Notes: a model not told the origin generated them from the letters alone. A DNA stretch of 64,000 bases from Streptomyces sp. NBC_00102 (GCF_026343115.1 NZ_JAPEMC010000001.1:744001-808000), one strand, 5' to 3'; shown: positions 26,831 to 36,031, counted from the first letter of the stretch. Program-made: numbers and translations.

Positions 26831-27889
26831 ATGAAATTCTCCGTGCTCTCCCTGATCGGGCATGCCCCGCACCCGCTGACCGGCGAACTCCTCTCCCCCG
26901 CCGACCGTTTCGCCGAAGTGATCGAGACCGCCTCGGACGCGGAGCGGCTCGGCTTCGACGCGTACGCCGTCGGTGAACGGCACGCGGGCGCCTTCCTGTC
27001 GTCGAGCCCCACCGTGGTGCTGGGCGCCGTGGCCGCGCGGACGACGTCGATCCGGCTGCTCACGGGCGTGACCGTCGTCGCGATCCTCGACCCGGTCCGG
27101 GTCGCCGAGGACTACGCCACTCTCGACCAGATAGCCCGGGGGCGGCTCGAACTGGTCGTCGGGAAGGGGGCCGAAGCCGGGCACTTCGCGCTCTTCGGGC
27201 TCGACGAGGACCGGCAGTGGGACCTCCAGCAGGAGAAGTACGAGCTGCTGCGCCGGCTGTGGACCGAGGAGGGGGTGGACTGGGAGGGGGAGTTCCGCCC
27301 GCCGCTGAAGAACACCACCACCGTGCCGCGTCCGTACGACGGTGCTCCCCGCGTCTGGCACGGCTCGGCGACCAGCCTGCACTCCACCGAACTGGCCGCC
27401 AAGCACGGCGACCCGCTCTTCACCGCCAACGCCGTCCAGCCGAAGGCGGCGTACGCGCGGCTGATCGCACACTACCGGGAGCGGTTCGAGGCGTACGGAC
27501 ACGATCCGGCGGACGCCCGGGTGGCGGCCGGATCCGGCGGGCTGCTGATCGCGGACAGCTCGCAGCAGGCGGTGGAGCGGTACAAGGATCTGTACGAGGC
27601 GCGGGTGCGGCAGGCCTTCAAGCCGCACCTGGAGGGGAAGGCCGGGTACAACACCCCGTTCCGGACGATCGAGGACGCCATCGCGGGCGGTCCGCAGCTG
27701 ATCGGAAGCCCTCAGCAGATCATCGACAAGATCCTCGGCTATCACGCGGACTACCACCATGATCTCCAGTCGATCACCGTGGACGGCCTCGGTCTGAGCC
27801 GTTCCGAACAGCTGGAGACCCTGCAGCGGTTCGCGGAGGAGATCGCTCCGGTGGTCCGCCGGGAGGCGCCGACGAACCTGTGGGAGTGA
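26831..27889 (+). CDS. LLM-class flavin-dependent oxidoreductase
   Basis: 352 aa from the ATG at 26831 (GTGGAGGGC upstream). It is a luciferase-like monooxygenase: FAEVIETASDAERLGFDAYAVGERH at the N-terminus, IRLLTGVTVVAILDPVRVAEDYATLDQIARGRLELVVGKG in the middle (two parts of the barrel), and a long C-terminal excursion with LIGSPQQIIDKILGYH. It should use reduced FMN or F420; the substrate is unknown. It follows the glycerol operon by 98 bp and precedes the FadR-type gene, with no obvious tie to either. Confidence 0.85.
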   Translation: MKFSVLSLIGHAPHPLTGELLSPADRFAEVIETASDAERLGFDAYAVGERHAGAFLSSSPTVVLGAVAARTTSIRLLTGVTVVAILDPVRVAEDYATLDQIARGRLELVVGKGAEAGHFALFGLDEDRQWDLQQEKYELLRRLWTEEGVDWEGEFRPPLKNTTTVPRPYDGAPRVWHGSATSLHSTELAAKHGDPLFTANAVQPKAAYARLIAHYRERFEAYGHDPADARVAAGSGGLLIADSSQQAVERYKDLYEARVRQAFKPHLEGKAGYNTPFRTIEDAIAGGPQLIGSPQQIIDKILGYHADYHHDLQSITVDGLGLSRSEQLETLQRFAEEIAPVVRREAPTNLWE

Positions 27890-27953
27890 TACCGGCTCCA
27901 TCCCGGCTCCCGGGCGGCAAGAAACGGGCAAGACGGACCCGCATAATGGGCTG

Positions 27954-27968
27954 AGACATCCGATGTCT
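27954..27968. promoter_or_regulatory. Operator of the FadR-type regulator
   Basis: AGACATCCGATGTCT: perfect 6-bp half-sites AGACAT/ATGTCT around CCG, 30 bp before the regulator's start codon. Its core ACATCCGATGT recurs upstream of the L-fuconate dehydratase gene (30914-30924). Confidence 0.75.
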
Positions 27969-27997
27969 GATTCCCGTCCGCACCCAGGAGGACCGTC

Positions 27998-28669
27998 ATG
28001 GCCGTCACCGACGAGGCGATCGAAAAGATCAAGGGCATGATCGTCTCGGGTGCGCTCCGCCCCGGCGACCGGCTGCCCAAGGAGAGCGAACTGGCCGCGG
28101 ACCTCGGGCTGTCCCGCAACTCCCTGCGCGAGGCGGTGCGGGCCCTGTCGCTGATCCGCATCCTCGACGTACGCCAGGGCGACGGCACCTACGTCACCAG
28201 CCTGGACCCCCAACTCCTGCTGGAGGCGCTGAGTTTCGTGGTGGACTTCCACCGCGACGACACGGTGCTGGAGTTCCTCGCGGTCCGCCGCATCCTGGAG
28301 CCCGCGGCCACCGCCATGGCCGCCTCCCTGATCGGGGACGACGAACTCGACGCGCTCGCGGCGCAGCTGGACGCGCTGGGCAGCAAACCCTCGGTGGAGG
28401 AACTGGTCGCCGCAGACCTGGACTTCCACCGGGGAATCGTCCAGGCCTCGGGCAACACCGTGCTCTGCTCGCTGCTGGACGGACTGTCCGGTCCGACCAC
28501 CCGGGCGCGGGTCTGGCGCGGTCTGACCCAGGAGGACGCGCTCAGCCGCACCCTCCAGGAGCACCGCGCCATCCTGGCCGCGCTGCGCGACCGGGACCCG
28601 GAGGCGGCGCGGGCCTGGGCGACGGTGCACGTCGCGAGCGTGGAGCAGTGGCTGCGCTCGACCCTCTGA
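27998..28669 (+). CDS. FadR/GntR-family regulator of the adjacent acid-sugar operon
   Basis: 223 aa. The GntR winged helix-turn-helix is residues 1-70 (GALRPGDRLPKESELAADLGLSRNSLREAVRALSLI); the all-helical FCD effector domain follows (VRRILEPAATAMAA, LDFHRGIVQASGN, EHRAILAALRDRDPEAAR) with the metal-binding Asp/His positions. It should repress the convergent SDR-fuconate dehydratase genes, because the same 11-bp palindrome lies before its own gene and before theirs. The inducer is probably a metabolite of L-fuconate breakdown, an inference from gene content. Confidence 0.9.
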   Translation: MAVTDEAIEKIKGMIVSGALRPGDRLPKESELAADLGLSRNSLREAVRALSLIRILDVRQGDGTYVTSLDPQLLLEALSFVVDFHRDDTVLEFLAVRRILEPAATAMAASLIGDDELDALAAQLDALGSKPSVEELVAADLDFHRGIVQASGNTVLCSLLDGLSGPTTRARVWRGLTQEDALSRTLQEHRAILAALRDRDPEAARAWATVHVASVEQWLRSTL

Positions 28670-28707
28670 GACACGCACCCGGTGAACGCGTGCCGGGAGA
28701 CGCGGGA

Positions 28708-28753
28708 CGCCGGCCGCCGGTCCGTCGACGCTGACGGGGTCCGGCGGCCGGCG
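28708..28753. terminator. Bidirectional terminator between regulator and SDR gene
   Basis: Perfect 13-bp stem CGCCGGCCGCCGG (28708-28720) with its complement at 28741-28753, loop 20 nt, centred in the 89-bp gap between convergent genes. Confidence 0.8.
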
Positions 28754-28758
28754 GGTAC

Positions 28759-29538
28759 TCAGTCCCCCGCGGGGCGCAGCCGGAGGCCCTGCATACCGCC
28801 GTCGACCGCGAGGGCGGTGCCGGTGACGGAGGCGGCGGCGGGGCTCGCCAGATAGACGATGGCGGCGGCCACCTCGTCGGCCGAGACCAGCCGGCCGAGC
28901 GGCTGACGGGCGTTGAGCGCGGCCCTTTCGGCCTCGGGGTCGCCCGCCTGGCCGAGCAGTCGTCCGATCCACGGGGTGTCCGCGGTACCGGGGTTGACGC
29001 AGTTGACGCGGATCCCCTCGCGGACGTGGTCGGCGGCCATGGCGAGCGTCAGGGAGAGGACCGCGCCCTTGCTCGCGCTGTAGAGCGCCCGCTGCGGCAG
29101 CCCGGCGGTGGCCGCGATGGAGCAGGTCTGGGTGATGGAGACGGCGCCGGGGCGGAGGGCGGCCGCGGCCCGCAGGTGCGGCAGGGCGTGCCGGGCGGCG
29201 CGGACCATGCCGAGGACGTTGACGTCCAGCACCCGGGTCCACTCCTCGTCGGAGTTGTCCTCGACGGTGCCGATGGAGCCGATCCCCGCGTTGGAGACCA
29301 GGGTGTGCAGTCCGCCGAGTTCCGCGGCGGCACGGTCGACGGCCGCGCGGACCTGCCCGTCGTCGGTCACGTCGGCCTGTACGGCGAACGCCCCCTCGGG
29401 CGCGCCGGCGGTCTCCCGGTCGAGCACCGCGACCCGCGCGCCGCGTTCCAGCAGCAGGGTGGCGACGGCGGCGCCGATGCCGGACGCACCTCCGGTCACC
29501 AGGGCGGACAGTCCGTCGAAATCCTTCGTGCCGGTCAT
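28759..29538 (-). CDS. SDR-family dehydrogenase, probable L-fucose pathway
   Basis: 259 aa short-chain dehydrogenase/reductase: cofactor motif [18 protein letters not shown] (acidic residue favouring NAD), SNAGIGSIG, catalytic LYSASKGAV, and C-terminal [15 protein letters not shown]. The start codon overlaps the dehydratase stop (ATGA), so translation is coupled. Given the coupling, likely activities are L-fucose (or L-galactose) dehydrogenase, feeding L-fuconate to the dehydratase, or the 2-keto-3-deoxy-fuconate dehydrogenase that follows it. The sequence alone cannot separate these. Confidence 0.87.
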   Translation of the reverse strand: MTGTKDFDGLSALVTGGASGIGAAVATLLLERGARVAVLDRETAGAPEGAFAVQADVTDDGQVRAAVDRAAAELGGLHTLVSNAGIGSIGTVEDNSDEEWTRVLDVNVLGMVRAARHALPHLRAAAALRPGAVSITQTCSIAATAGLPQRALYSASKGAVLSLTLAMAADHVREGIRVNCVNPGTADTPWIGRLLGQAGDPEAERAALNARQPLGRLVSADEVAAAIVYLASPAAASVTGTALAVDGGMQGLRLRPAGD

Positions 29539-30872
29539 CGGTGGGCCTCCTCGAGGACGGGGAGGGACGCCCAGACGGGACCCTCCGGGTAGCGGTGTGC
29601 GGCGATCGACGCGGGGTGCATCCGGGCCGAGAACCCGGGGCCGCGCGGGGTGACGTACCGTCCGCCGGTGATGACGGCGGGCTCGGTGAAGTGCTCGTGC
29701 AGGTGGTCGACGTACTCGATGACCCGGTCGTCCCAGGTACCGGAGACGGCCACGTAGTCGAACATGGAGAGGTGCTGGACCAGTTCGCAGAGACCCACTC
29801 CGCCGGCGTGCGGGCAGACGGGCACCTGGAACTTCGCGGCGAGCAGCAGGATCGCGAGGTTCTCGTTGACCCCGGCGACCCGGGCCGCGTCGATCTGTAC
29901 GAAGTCCACGGCCCCGGCCTGGAGCAGCTGCTTGAACACGACGCGGTTCGCGCCGTGTTCGCCGGTGGCGACCTTGACCGGCTGGGCGGCCCGGATGGCG
30001 GCGTGCGCGAGGACGTCGTCGGGGCTGGTGGGCTCCTCGATCCAGTGCGGGTCGTAGGGGGCGAGCGCCTTCATCCACTCCACCGCCTCGGCCACGTCCC
30101 AGCGCTGGTTGGCGTCCACGGCGATCCGGATACCGGGGCCGACCGCCTCGCGGGCGATCTTCAGGCGGCGGACGTCGTCGTCGCGGTCCCCGCCGACCTT
30201 CAGCTTGATCTGGGTGAAGCCGTCGGCGACGGCCTCCTTCGCGAGGCGGACGAGCTTGGCGTCGTCGTACCCGAGCCAGCCGGGTGAGGTGGTGTAGGCG
30301 GGGTAGCCCTCGGCGAGGAGGCGTTCGGTCCGCTCGGCGCGGCCCGGCTCGGCGGCGCGCAGGATGGCCAGCGCGTCCTCGGGGGTGAGGGCGTCGGTGA
30401 GGTAGCGGAAGTCGACCAGGGAGACGAGCTCCTCGGGGGTCATCGTGGCGAGGAACTGCCAGACGGGCAGTCCGGCCGCCTTCGCCGCGAGGTCCCAGGC
30501 GGCGTTGACGACGGCCCCGGCCGCCATGTGGGCGACGCCCTTCTCCGGGCCGAGCCAGCGCAGTTGCGAGTCGTGCGTGAGCTCGCGGTACAGGTCGCCG
30601 AGGTCGGCCGCGGTGCGCGGGACGGGCCGGCCGAGCAGGTACGGCTTCAGCGCCTCGATCGCGACGGCCATGACATCGTTGCCGCGGCCGATGGTGAAGC
30701 AGAACCCGTGTCCTTCGAGGAGGCCGTCCGGGCCGCCCGGGGCGTCGGTGCGGAGCACCACGTAGGCGGCCGAGTAGTCGGGGTCGGGGTTCATCGCGTC
30801 CGAACCGTCCAGCTCCAGGGACGTGGGGAAGCGGATGTCGTGGACCTCGACGTCCGTGACGGTCTGACTCAT
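29535..30872 (-). CDS. L-fuconate dehydratase
   Basis: 445 aa enolase-superfamily acid-sugar dehydratase of the FucD/ENOSF1 type. Diagnostic segments are the KxK base in [10 protein letters not shown], metal ligands in [16 protein letters not shown] and [35 protein letters not shown], and the C-terminal [19 protein letters not shown]. It removes water from L-fuconate to give 2-keto-3-deoxy-L-fuconate in the non-phosphorylated L-fucose pathway. It is the first gene of a two-gene operon; two operator copies lie 22 and 42 bp upstream of the ATG. No transporter or lactonase for the pathway is nearby. Confidence 0.9.
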   Translation of the reverse strand: MSQTVTDVEVHDIRFPTSLELDGSDAMNPDPDYSAAYVVLRTDAPGGPDGLLEGHGFCFTIGRGNDVMAVAIEALKPYLLGRPVPRTAADLGDLYRELTHDSQLRWLGPEKGVAHMAAGAVVNAAWDLAAKAAGLPVWQFLATMTPEELVSLVDFRYLTDALTPEDALAILRAAEPGRAERTERLLAEGYPAYTTSPGWLGYDDAKLVRLAKEAVADGFTQIKLKVGGDRDDDVRRLKIAREAVGPGIRIAVDANQRWDVAEAVEWMKALAPYDPHWIEEPTSPDDVLAHAAIRAAQPVKVATGEHGANRVVFKQLLQAGAVDFVQIDAARVAGVNENLAILLLAAKFQVPVCPHAGGVGLCELVQHLSMFDYVAVSGTWDDRVIEYVDHLHEHFTEPAVITGGRYVTPRGPGFSARMHPASIAAHRYPEGPVWASLPVLEEAHR

Positions 30873-30893
30873 GCGCGGCCCCCCAGGGGAATA

Positions 30894-30904
30894 ACATCGG
30901 ATCT
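30894..30904. promoter_or_regulatory. FadR-type operator, proximal degenerate copy
   Basis: ACATCGGATCT matches ACATCCGATGT in 9 of 11 bases. Its centre (30899) is exactly 20 bp from the centre of the perfect copy, two helical turns. Confidence 0.55.
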
Positions 30905-30913
30905 CTACGGCGA

Positions 30914-30924
30914 ACATCCGATGT
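30914..30924. promoter_or_regulatory. FadR-type operator, perfect copy before L-fuconate dehydratase
   Basis: ACATCCGATGT, identical to the core of the site before the regulator gene at 27956-27966. It lies 42 bp upstream of the dehydratase start. Confidence 0.72.
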
Positions 30925-31136
30925 ATAGCGCCATACGAGCCTCTTCGTCCAGCGCCGCACGAAATCTCGGGGCCCACAGCTCGGATGAATCCGGAGGCAC
31001 ATGCCCCGATTCGATCAGTGCCGCACCTCGGCGGACGAGGTTCACCCGCCCGTGCAAAGGGGCTTCGGATGGGAATGCTCCAACCCGTAAGGTTGGTGCG
31101 TACGTATACGCAAGGGAACTTCGGAAGGAGGCCTGG

Positions 31137-32249
31137 GTGATCGAGCTCGAGGGTGTACCCGAGCTGATCGACCCGGTCATGGTGGCCGCGTTCGAGGGCT
31201 GGAACGACGCCGGTGACGCCGCCTCCACCGCGGTCGGCCATCTGGACCGGGAATGGAAGGGCGAGGTCTTCGCGGCGCTGGACGCCGAGGACTACTACGA
31301 CTTCCAGGTCAACCGCCCCACCGTGTGGCTGGACGGCGGAGTCCGCAAGATCACATGGCCGACGACGCGGCTCTCGGTGGTCCGGATCGGCGGCGACAAG
31401 CCCCGTGACCTGGTGCTGGTACGCGGCATCGAACCGTCCATGCGCTGGCGCTCGTTCTGCAACGAGCTGCTGGGCTTCGCCCACGAGCTGGGTGTCGAGA
31501 TGGTCGTCATCCTCGGCGCGCTGCTCGGCGACACCCCGCACACCCGGCCGGTGCCGGTCAGCGGAGTCACCTCGGACCCGGACCTGGCCACGACCATGGA
31601 CCTGGAGGAGACCCGGTACGAGGGGCCGACCGGCATCGTCGGCATCCTCCAGGAGGCGTGCACCCACGCGGGCGTTCCGGCCGTGAGCCTGTGGGCGGCC
31701 GTGCCGCACTACGTCTCGCAGCCGCCCAATCCGAAGGCGACGCTGGCCCTGCTGAACCGGCTGGAGGACCTGCTCGGACTGCGCATCCCGCTGGGCGAGC
31801 TGCCCGAGGACGCGCGCGCCTGGCAGATCGGGGTGGACCAGCTGGCCGCCGAGGACAGCGAGGTCGCCGAGTACGTCCAGACGCTGGAGGAGGCCCGGGA
31901 CACCGCGGAGCTGCCCGAAGCGTCCGGAGAGGCCATCGCCCGCGAGTTCGAGCGGTATCTGCGGCGCCGCGACCCCGGCCCCGGACCGGGCCAGACGCCC
32001 GGCGGGCACGCCACGGAGAGCGGCGACGTGCCGTATCTGCGTGATCCGGCGAGCGGCCGCACCCGCCCGCCCAAACCGCAGCGCCCCGCGGAGTCCGGAC
32101 CGGCGGCCGGCGGACGGCCGGGGAGCAGGAAGCCCTCGGACGACGGCTCCGAGGACGGCCCCGACTCCGGGCAGGACCCCGACTCCGGTACGGACTCCGG
32201 CCCGGGTACGGACTCCGGCTCCCCCGACGGGGAGAAGCCGGACAGCTGA
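31137..32249 (+). CDS. PAC2-family protein (proteasome assembly chaperone-like)
   Basis: 370 aa from the GTG at 31137, preceded by GGAAGGAGG. Residues 1-250 are a PAC2 domain: [30 protein letters not shown] at the start, then [33 protein letters not shown] and [15 protein letters not shown]. The eukaryotic relatives (PAC2, ATP-grasp-associated) help assemble proteasome alpha rings; actinobacterial members are common but of unproved function. The last about 80 residues are a disordered Pro/Gly/Asp/Ser tail with repeated DSG units. It is convergent with mshC across a strong terminator. Confidence 0.88.
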   Translation: MIELEGVPELIDPVMVAAFEGWNDAGDAASTAVGHLDREWKGEVFAALDAEDYYDFQVNRPTVWLDGGVRKITWPTTRLSVVRIGGDKPRDLVLVRGIEPSMRWRSFCNELLGFAHELGVEMVVILGALLGDTPHTRPVPVSGVTSDPDLATTMDLEETRYEGPTGIVGILQEACTHAGVPAVSLWAAVPHYVSQPPNPKATLALLNRLEDLLGLRIPLGELPEDARAWQIGVDQLAAEDSEVAEYVQTLEEARDTAELPEASGEAIAREFERYLRRRDPGPGPGQTPGGHATESGDVPYLRDPASGRTRPPKPQRPAESGPAAGGRPGSRKPSDDGSEDGPDSGQDPDSGTDSGPGTDSGSPDGEKPDS

Positions 32250-32287
32250 GGCGCCGCCGGCCTGCCGGCTCGTCTCCCGCACGGAAA

Positions 32288-32331
32288 ACGGCCCCGGTCC
32301 TCCCCTTTCGGAAGGGGAGGACCGGGGCCGT
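32288..32331. terminator. 20-bp perfect hairpin between the PAC2 gene and mshC
   Basis: Perfect 20-bp stem (32288-32307 with 32312-32331; arm ACGGCCCCGGTCCTCCCCTT) closed by a TCGG loop, in the gap between convergent genes; bidirectional terminator. Confidence 0.9.
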
Positions 32332-32344
32332 CGTGTACGCGGTA

Positions 32345-33574
32345 CTACAGGGCGACGCCCAGGAGGGCGTCGACGGTACGGGAGACGAGACCGGGAGCGC
32401 CCTCGTCCGTGCCGCCCTCGGACCGCTGGCGCTCGGCCCAGCGGTCCACGGCTGCCAGCGCGGACGCGGCGTCCAGGTCGTCGGCGAGCGCCTCACGCAC
32501 CTCTTCGACCAGGGCGTCGGCGGACGGGCCGTCCGGGCGGGAGACCGCGGCGCGCCACCGTCCGAGCCGGGCGACGGCGTCGGCGAGGACCTGGTCGGTC
32601 CACTCCCAGTCGCTCCGGTAGTGGTGCGAGAGCAGGGCGAGGCGGATCGCCGCCGGGTCCACGCCCTCACGGCGCAGGGTGGAGACGAAGACGAGGTTGC
32701 CCCGCGACTTCGACATCTTCTCGCCGTCCAGGCCGACCATGCCGGCGTGGACGTATGCCTTGGCGAACGGGTGCTCGCCGGTCAGGGCCTGCGCGTGCGA
32801 GGCGCCCATCTCGTGGTGCGGGAACGCGAGGTCGGACCCGCCGCCCTGCACGTCGAAGCCCATGCCGAGGTGGTCCAGGGCGATGGCGACGCACTCGATG
32901 TGCCAGCCGGGCCGTCCGGCTCCCAGGCTGCCGCCGTCCCAGCTGGGCTCGCCCTCGCGGGCGGCCATCCACAGCATCGGGTCGAGGGGGTTCTTCTTGC
33001 CGGGGCGCTCGGGGTCGCCGCCGCGCTCGGCGGAGAGCAGCCGCATGGCTTCCGCGTCGAGGTTGGAGACCTCGCCGAAGTGCGGGTCGGCCTCGACGGA
33101 GAAGTAGACGTCGCCCTCCAGCTCGTACGCCGCGCCGGCGTCACGCAGGCGCTCGACGAGGGGCACGATGCCCGGTATGGCTTCGACGGCGCCGATGTAG
33201 TGCTTCGGCGGGAGCATCCGCAGCGCGGTCATGTCCTCGCGGAACAGCGCGGTCTCGCGCTCCGCGAGTGCGGTCCAGTCCTCTCCGTCGCGCACGGCCC
33301 GCTCCAGCAGAGGGTCGTCCACGTCGGTCACGTTCTGGACGTAGTGAACCTGCCGCTTGGTGTCGAGCCACACGCGCTGTACGAGATCGAACGCGTTGTA
33401 GGTCGCCGCATGACCCATGTGGGTCGCGTCGTACGGCGTGATGCCGCAGACGTAGATGCGGGCGACGGGACCGGGGTCAAGGGTGATCCGTCCGCCGGTC
33501 GCGGTGTCGTGGATCCGAAGGTCGCGGCCCTTGCCAGGCAGGGCGGGGACCTCAGAAGCGGGCCAGGCATGCAT
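32345..33574 (-). CDS. mshC: Mycothiol ligase MshC (cysteine:GlcN-Ins ligase)
   Basis: 409 aa, a short cysteinyl-tRNA synthetase-like enzyme. The HIGH-type motif is THMGHAATY (about residues 51-59) with zinc ligand Cys43 ([10 protein letters not shown]); the KMSKS motif is EKMSKSRGN (about 295). Start [17 protein letters not shown] and absence of the tRNA anticodon-binding domain separate it from CysS. It joins ATP-activated cysteine to 1-O-glucosamine-inositol, the penultimate step of mycothiol synthesis. It lies at the end of a minus-strand group with the phosphatase, DUF3090 and kinase-like genes. Confidence 0.96.
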   Translation of the reverse strand: MHAWPASEVPALPGKGRDLRIHDTATGGRITLDPGPVARIYVCGITPYDATHMGHAATYNAFDLVQRVWLDTKRQVHYVQNVTDVDDPLLERAVRDGEDWTALAERETALFREDMTALRMLPPKHYIGAVEAIPGIVPLVERLRDAGAAYELEGDVYFSVEADPHFGEVSNLDAEAMRLLSAERGGDPERPGKKNPLDPMLWMAAREGEPSWDGGSLGAGRPGWHIECVAIALDHLGMGFDVQGGGSDLAFPHHEMGASHAQALTGEHPFAKAYVHAGMVGLDGEKMSKSRGNLVFVSTLRREGVDPAAIRLALLSHHYRSDWEWTDQVLADAVARLGRWRAAVSRPDGPSADALVEEVREALADDLDAASALAAVDRWAERQRSEGGTDEGAPGLVSRTVDALLGVAL

Positions 33575-33754
33575 GTCATGAGCGTAACCGGACGAAGGTT
33601 CCGGATACGAACCGGATGGCGAATCGTGTCCGAAGACGCGTTCTTGACGAAGCCGGTCGGCCCCGCTAACCGGCGCCGGGCGCGGCTGCCGGCCCGGGGC
33701 CGCGGGCCCGCGCGGGTGCGCTCGGCTCCGATCGGGTTTTTCGTCACAGGTGCG

Positions 33755-34555
33755 TCAGACCGGCGGCCACGGGATGGCGGGCCACTGCCCGCTCGGCACC
33801 GGGTGCAGCCCCGTCGTCCGGAGCGCTGCGACCCGTTCCCGTACGGCGTCCAGTTCGGCCGGGGTGATGAGCCCGCCCAGCCGCCGGGCCAGTCCCGCTT
33901 CCGGCGCCAGCTCCTCGGCGAGCCGGTCCAGCACCGCCACCGCCTCGCCGGTCAGCGGTTCCCCGGCCCAGCCCCAGAGCAGGGTGCGCAGCTTGTCGTC
34001 GGAGTGGAAGGTGACGCCGTGGTCGATGCCGTAGAGCAACCCGCCGGGGGCCGGGAGCAGGTGGCCGCCCTTGCGGTCACTGTTGTTGATCACCGCGTCG
34101 AGCACCGCGAGCCGCCGCAGCCGGGCGTCGTCCGCGTGCACCAGCAGGGCGGTCTTCCCCTCGCCCACGTCGGCGAAGCCCACGGCCTTCCAGCCGTCCT
34201 CCGGCTCCTCCCCCTCGACGAGGGCGAGCAGGGGGCCGGCATCCGGTTCGGCGTCGATCCAGAGCTGGCACATTCCCTCGCCGTACGGGCCCTCGCGCAG
34301 CACCGTGGGCGGTACGAGCCCCCAGCCGGTGGTCCGGGAAACCTCCCAGGCGGCCACCTCGCGCTGGGCGAGGGTGCCGTCGGGGAAATCCCACAGCGGC
34401 TGCTCGCCCGCGACGGGCTTGTAGACGCAGGGGCGTTCCACGCCGTCGAGCGCGACCGTGCACCGCAGGACCGCGTTGGAGGCTCCGGGTACGCGGCCGA
34501 GGACGGTGAGCCGGCCTTCGGTGAGCAGGGTGACCAGTTCGGCCGGGGTCGTCAT
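33755..34555 (-). CDS. SCO1664-family kinase-like protein linked to mshC
   Basis: 266 aa from the ATG at 34555, which overlaps the DUF3090 stop by 4 bp (ATGA), so it is translationally coupled. The sequence resembles the PI3/PI4-kinase-like/HipA-like fold: NAVLRCTVALDGVERPCVYKPVAGEQPLWDFP holds the ATP-binding Lys, AVLDAVINNSDRKGGHLL the catalytic-loop Asp-Arg-Lys, and YGIDHGVTFHSDDKLR the metal-binding Asp. These are kinase-type hallmarks; the substrate is unknown. The family is conserved in actinobacteria next to mshC (Rv2133c in M. tuberculosis is, from memory, the counterpart). Confidence 0.85.
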   Translation of the reverse strand: MTTPAELVTLLTEGRLTVLGRVPGASNAVLRCTVALDGVERPCVYKPVAGEQPLWDFPDGTLAQREVAAWEVSRTTGWGLVPPTVLREGPYGEGMCQLWIDAEPDAGPLLALVEGEEPEDGWKAVGFADVGEGKTALLVHADDARLRRLAVLDAVINNSDRKGGHLLPAPGGLLYGIDHGVTFHSDDKLRTLLWGWAGEPLTGEAVAVLDRLAEELAPEAGLARRLGGLITPAELDAVRERVAALRTTGLHPVPSGQWPAIPWPPV

Positions 34556-35142
34556 GCCCCGCGCCGGTATCCGTTCTGACGCGGGCACACGTGTCCTTCC
34601 GGGTCGAGCGGCAGGCTGCACAACGGGCACGGCGGGCGGCCGGCCTGCACGACGTCCAGGGCGCGCTTGGCGAAGGCCCGTGCCTGGGCTCCGCTGAGGC
34701 GCACCCGGAGCATCGGCGGGCCGTTCTCCTCGTCCTGGAGCAGCCTCTCCTCGGCCGCCGCCAGATCGTCCTCGGTCTCGACGTCGATCTCCACGAGAGC
34801 CTGAGCCTCGACGATCATGCACTGCTCGTCGCCGTCCCAGGCGAGGGCCATCGTGCCGACCCGGAACTCCTCCTCGACGGGGGTGTCGAGCGGCGCGGTG
34901 TCGGCGACGGTCATCGGGGCGACGGCCGGGACCGGCGAGTTGCCGCCGGTGCGGCGGACGACCTCGTCGAGCAGTTCGTCGATCCGCTCAGCGAGCGCGG
35001 CGACCTGGGTCTTCTCCAGAGCCACGCTGGTGACCCGGCCGCCTGCGGACGCCTGAAGGAAAAACATTCGGCGTCCAGGCAGCCCGACCGTGCCGGCCAC
35101 GAATCGTTCCGGCGGGTCGTAGAGGAACACCTGACGGGACAC
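34552..35142 (-). CDS. DUF3090 protein with C-terminal zinc ribbon
   Basis: 196 aa. It starts MSRQVFLYDPPERFVAGTVGLPGRRMFFLQA in two recognisable blocks (YDPPERFVAGTVG and RRMFFLQA) typical of DUF3090; EEEFRVGTMALAWDGD follows. The C-terminus CPLCSLPLDPEGHVCPRQNGY has a CxxC...HxCP arrangement that probably binds zinc. Function unknown. It is coupled to the kinase-like gene by an ATGA overlap and co-occurs with mshC in actinobacteria, which points to a shared process. Confidence 0.9.
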   Translation of the reverse strand: MSRQVFLYDPPERFVAGTVGLPGRRMFFLQASAGGRVTSVALEKTQVAALAERIDELLDEVVRRTGGNSPVPAVAPMTVADTAPLDTPVEEEFRVGTMALAWDGDEQCMIVEAQALVEIDVETEDDLAAAEERLLQDEENGPPMLRVRLSGAQARAFAKRALDVVQAGRPPCPLCSLPLDPEGHVCPRQNGYRRGA

Positions 35143-35263
35143 GTCAGTTCTCCCTTGAGGAATCGACGGCGGACGGGGGCTTACCCCCGCCGCTCGGGGA
35201 CGGGTGCCGGGGAAACTCTCGAACGGGCTCCCCGTGGCCCGTCCACCCTATCGCCAGGAGCGA

Positions 35264-35986
35264 TCACGGCGCCCCAGCGCCGCCCCCCACCTGGGCGTGC
35301 GAACCGTGGTCCGCCTCGTCGGCGGGGGTGGCGTCGGCGCCCAGTCCCTGCTCGCGGGGGGCGAGCCCCGCGAGGTCGCCGGTGTCGCCGAGGCGCAGCA
35401 GGAAGGGGCGCAGCCGGGTGTAGCGGATCGCGGTGACCGAGCAGGGGTCGACGTGGATGCGCTGGAAGAGGTCGAGGTGCATGCCGAGCGCGTCGGCGAC
35501 GACGGCCTTGATGATGTCGCCGTGCGAGCACATGACGTAGACGGCGTCCTCGCCGTACTCGGCTTCGATGCGCGCGTTCCAGGCGCGGACGGAGTCGACC
35601 GCGCGGTTCTGCATCGCGCGCATCGACTCGCCGCCGGGGAAGGCGGCGGCGGAGGGATGCTGCTGCACGACCGACATCAGCGGTTCGTCGGACAGTTCGG
35701 CGAGCTTGCGCCCGGACCAGTCCCCGTAGTCGCACTCGGAAAGGCCGTCCTCGACGTGCAGGGGGAGGCCGGGGCGCGCGTCCAGCAGCGGCTGGAGCGT
35801 CTGGCGGCAGCGCTGGAGCGGGCTGCTGACGGCGGCCACGAGGGGCAGTCCGGCGAGGCGGCCGGGCAGCCCGGCCGCCTGTTCGGCGCCGCGCTCGTCC
35901 AGCTGGATACCGGGGGTACGGCCCGCGAGCACCCCGGAGGTGTTGGCGGTCGAGCGTCCGTGGCGTACGAGGATCAGGGTGGGCAT
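35264..35986 (-). CDS. Histidine phosphatase of the mshC neighbourhood
   Basis: 240 aa branch-1 histidine phosphatase (phosphoglycerate mutase-like). LILVRHGRSTAN carries the phosphohistidine, SSPLQRCRQTLQPLL the first Arg pair, GLSECDYGDWSG the proton donor and VMCSHGDIIKAVV the second catalytic His. A Gly/Ala-rich tail follows residue 205. Its relatives (MSMEG_4193/Rv2135c type) sit beside DUF3090 and mshC in mycothiol-making bacteria. The phosphatase that removes the 3-phosphate from GlcNAc-Ins-P during mycothiol synthesis has long lacked an assigned gene, so this is a candidate; that is an inference from context. Confidence 0.88.
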   Translation of the reverse strand: MPTLILVRHGRSTANTSGVLAGRTPGIQLDERGAEQAAGLPGRLAGLPLVAAVSSPLQRCRQTLQPLLDARPGLPLHVEDGLSECDYGDWSGRKLAELSDEPLMSVVQQHPSAAAFPGGESMRAMQNRAVDSVRAWNARIEAEYGEDAVYVMCSHGDIIKAVVADALGMHLDLFQRIHVDPCSVTAIRYTRLRPFLLRLGDTGDLAGLAPREQGLGADATPADEADHGSHAQVGGGAGAP

Positions 35987-36001
35987 ACCGGCCAGCCTAA
36001 A

Positions 36002-36031
36002 GGCTGTCCCGCAACTCCTGGCGGGACAGCC
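36002..36031. promoter_or_regulatory. Perfect inverted repeat between divergent phosphatase and corA genes
   Basis: GGCTGTCCCGC (36002-36012) and GCGGGACAGCC (36021-36031), 11-bp arms with an 8-nt loop, 15 bp upstream of the phosphatase ATG and 66 bp upstream of corA. Both genes start outward from here, so it is better placed for regulation or a leader hairpin than for termination. Confidence 0.5.
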
